This document shows, piece by piece, positions 28,903 to 30,399 of a stretch of 30,399 nt of DNA; position 1 is the first letter of the stretch; the number at the start of each line of letters is the position of its first letter. The position numbers and the translations under genes are program-made. The DNA is taken from NCBI GenBank assembly GCA_003427395.1, contig BFEA01000239.1:2014468-2044866 (forward strand). Reading direction: 5' to 3'. Below the pieces are notes generated by a model. That model ran no database searches and was not told the DNA's origin. It was given only the letters and a program-made list of their open reading frames with translations. The stretch is from Chara braunii. Lineage: Eukaryota; Streptophyta; Charophyceae; Charales; Characeae.

Positions 28903-29099
28903 GCGGCCTCGCTCAGTTGGTAAGGCATGCAAGTGGCATTCAAGAGGTCTTGGGTTCAATCCCCACTGACCTCATGTACCTTCCTGGGCAAGCTTGAAGC
29001 TTGGTCCTGATGCTACCGGCAGGATGACCCCTGGCCGGTATCGCCCACCTGCTGTAGCTGGTGGGTGCTGCTCCCGAGCTTCACTTTATTTAATTTGAC
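28903..29099 (+). mobile_element. tRNA-headed SINE
   Basis: The head (28903-28970) has an A box TCGCTCAGTTGGTAAGG and a B box GGTTCAATCC with TGGG/CCCA T-stem pairs, at tRNA-like spacing. The body continues with CTACCGGCAGGATGACCCCT and a hairpin CCCACC...GGTGGG (about 29045-29066), ending in an AT-rich tail (TTTATTTAATTTGAC). An internal RNA polymerase III promoter is implied. It differs from the GC-inverted-repeat SINE family. Confidence 0.65.
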
Positions 29100-30365
29100 A
29101 AAGAATTCCCGCTTCCACGAAGCCGCCGTTAGGGGCAATCACCGAAAAACCATTGACGCCAATCGTGATTAATTATGATATTCTTTTGCTTTGCACAGCT
29201 GTAGAGCGTACTGGTCAAAACACATGCTGGGAACCGGGCCCAGCGTCCCACTGAAAACAGGTTTTCCTAAATTCCTTTTTCAGGCTTTATGGCAAAAACA
29301 CCACTATTCCCCCCAACGAGGGGGAAGTCAACAACAGTTTAGTACTCCAGACGGTGTCAATATTTTGTGCAAAAAATATATATATATATTGTGCATCGGG
29401 GAAGGAAAAAAAAAAAAAAAAAGGAAGCCTGGGTATAGGTTTTATTCCCACCCGGGACTACAGCCTGGAAGATAAAAATCTTTGAAAAGTTGGTACACCG
29501 TTGGACAGTTGAAATTCAGACCTGAAATCCAGCCCACATGGCACGAGATAAATTAAATAACATGATTGCAAAAAATTGAATGCATTCAATAAATGCAATA
29601 GAAAACAGAACGAAAAAACGGAAAAGGAAACCCTTAAAATCATAAGACAAACCCCCATTTCTGGCATTTCTTGCAAAATGCATTTTGAAGCTTTTTTTCA
29701 ATGTTGCCCTGAGCAAGCAAACCCCTTTCTGTTTCTGGGACTCCAACAAACGGGTATATATGCATTAACAAACCCTCTGCAGAATCTGCACACACACAAA
29801 CCGCTTTTGGTGAGAAACGTTAAGAAGTTATGAGAACGGTGGCTGCACGAAGGCGGTGGAAGGCGGGGTAAGGGGGGCCAGTTCTGTGAAATTTTGAGGA
29901 TGCCCAGTTTGGCAACTATCAGTGTTTATAGTGTTTGATGAAAAATTCTGGAACAATTGAGCGATGGGTAGTGATGCTGATACAAATTAACAAAAACAAC
30001 TATGTGTGCATTTGGCAGCGAAAAAAATATAAAATTGAAACTCGCTGCAGCCCCGATGGGCCCAAAACTTCCGGACTCAGAAGTCCAGCGCGACGGAAGA
30101 ACAACACAAACAGGTTCAGTAAAGTAGCAGTACGCGCAGAGGGCTAAATCCAAACGGAGTACGGGCATACTCACACTACGACCTCTCTTCTATTTTTGTT
30201 CTATAGACGTAACTGGGGGCGCAGACATACTGTTTCGCCCGCCATTGCAGTCGGACACATTTAATATCTGTTGCTAGCCTGAGTCCGCAGCAGCCACCTT
30301 CTCTGTGTTTAGTCCAAACACTGACCACGTGCTTGGCATACCCTAACACTGTGAAATAGCATATC
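29100..30365. other. Anonymous DNA to the window end
   Basis: No gene recognised. Contains a 24-base piece of the GGGACGCTGG module on the minus strand (29226-29249), a TATATATATAT stretch (about 29379-29390) and an A-run (29407-29422). Confidence 0.45.
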
Positions 30366-30399
30366 CTGTCTCTTATACACATCTAGATGTGTATAAGAG
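30366..30399 (+). other. Nextera mate-pair junction adapter (sequencing artefact)
   Basis: CTGTCTCTTATACACATCT (30366-30384) is the 19-base Tn5 mosaic end, followed head to head by AGATGTGTATAAGAG (30385-30399), the first 15 of the 19 bases of its reverse complement. This is the known circularisation junction of Nextera mate-pair libraries. It is not part of the organism's genome. Confidence 0.97.

Overview
The window reads as nuclear, repeat-dominated DNA from a eukaryote. A streptophyte (plant or charophyte alga) is the best guess. It holds a Ty3/gypsy chromovirus whose primer binding site matches the plant initiator-Met tRNA type (TGGTATCRGAGC, one difference), an APE-type LINE of plant-like build, tRNA-headed SINE-like pieces, many microsatellites and A-runs, and no intact host gene I can name. 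The species is inference only.

Layout. 1-687: unidentified sequence with an open Ser/Arg-rich frame running in from the left edge. 688-2701: the 3' part of a plus-strand gypsy copy (end of integrase, polypurine tract, one LTR). 2702-4032: anonymous spacer. 4033-19106: a second gypsy element of the same family on the minus strand. Its 3' LTR (4033-5400) and polypurine tract lie on the left. Decayed chromodomain, integrase, RNase H, RT, protease and gag follow rightward. A 6.3-kb plus-strand LINE (about 11074-17412) sits in the leader upstream of gag, and after a 275-base N gap come the primer binding site and 5' LTR (17730-19106). This nested reading explains the missing 5' LTR next to gag and the isolated LTR-PBS on the right, although no clean target duplication is visible. 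Both elements carry frameshifts and stops and look dead.

19107-30365 is a mosaic of small non-autonomous repeats and anonymous DNA. Three items stand out. (1) A minus-strand type III hammerhead ribozyme (19701-19764) with every catalytic-core base present. (2) A module of about 120 nt starting GGGACGCTGG, which forms the 3' end of the LINE and recurs at 21649 and 24890, with a short piece at 29226. It folds as three hairpins; the last keeps a CTCTTA loop while its stem sequence changes completely between copies yet stays complementary. (3) A SINE-like family ending in a very GC-rich inverted repeat plus A-tail (19107-19378, 24719-24830, 27890-27940). There is also a tandem pair of bacterial/organelle-type tRNA remnants, Val(UAC) and Asp(GUC), near 23582-23715, and a tRNA-headed SINE at 28903-29099.

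Assembly quality. The window ends in an untrimmed Nextera mate-pair junction adapter (30366-30399), and a 12-base match to the end of Illumina adapters lies at 22858-22869, so joins near these points should not be trusted.
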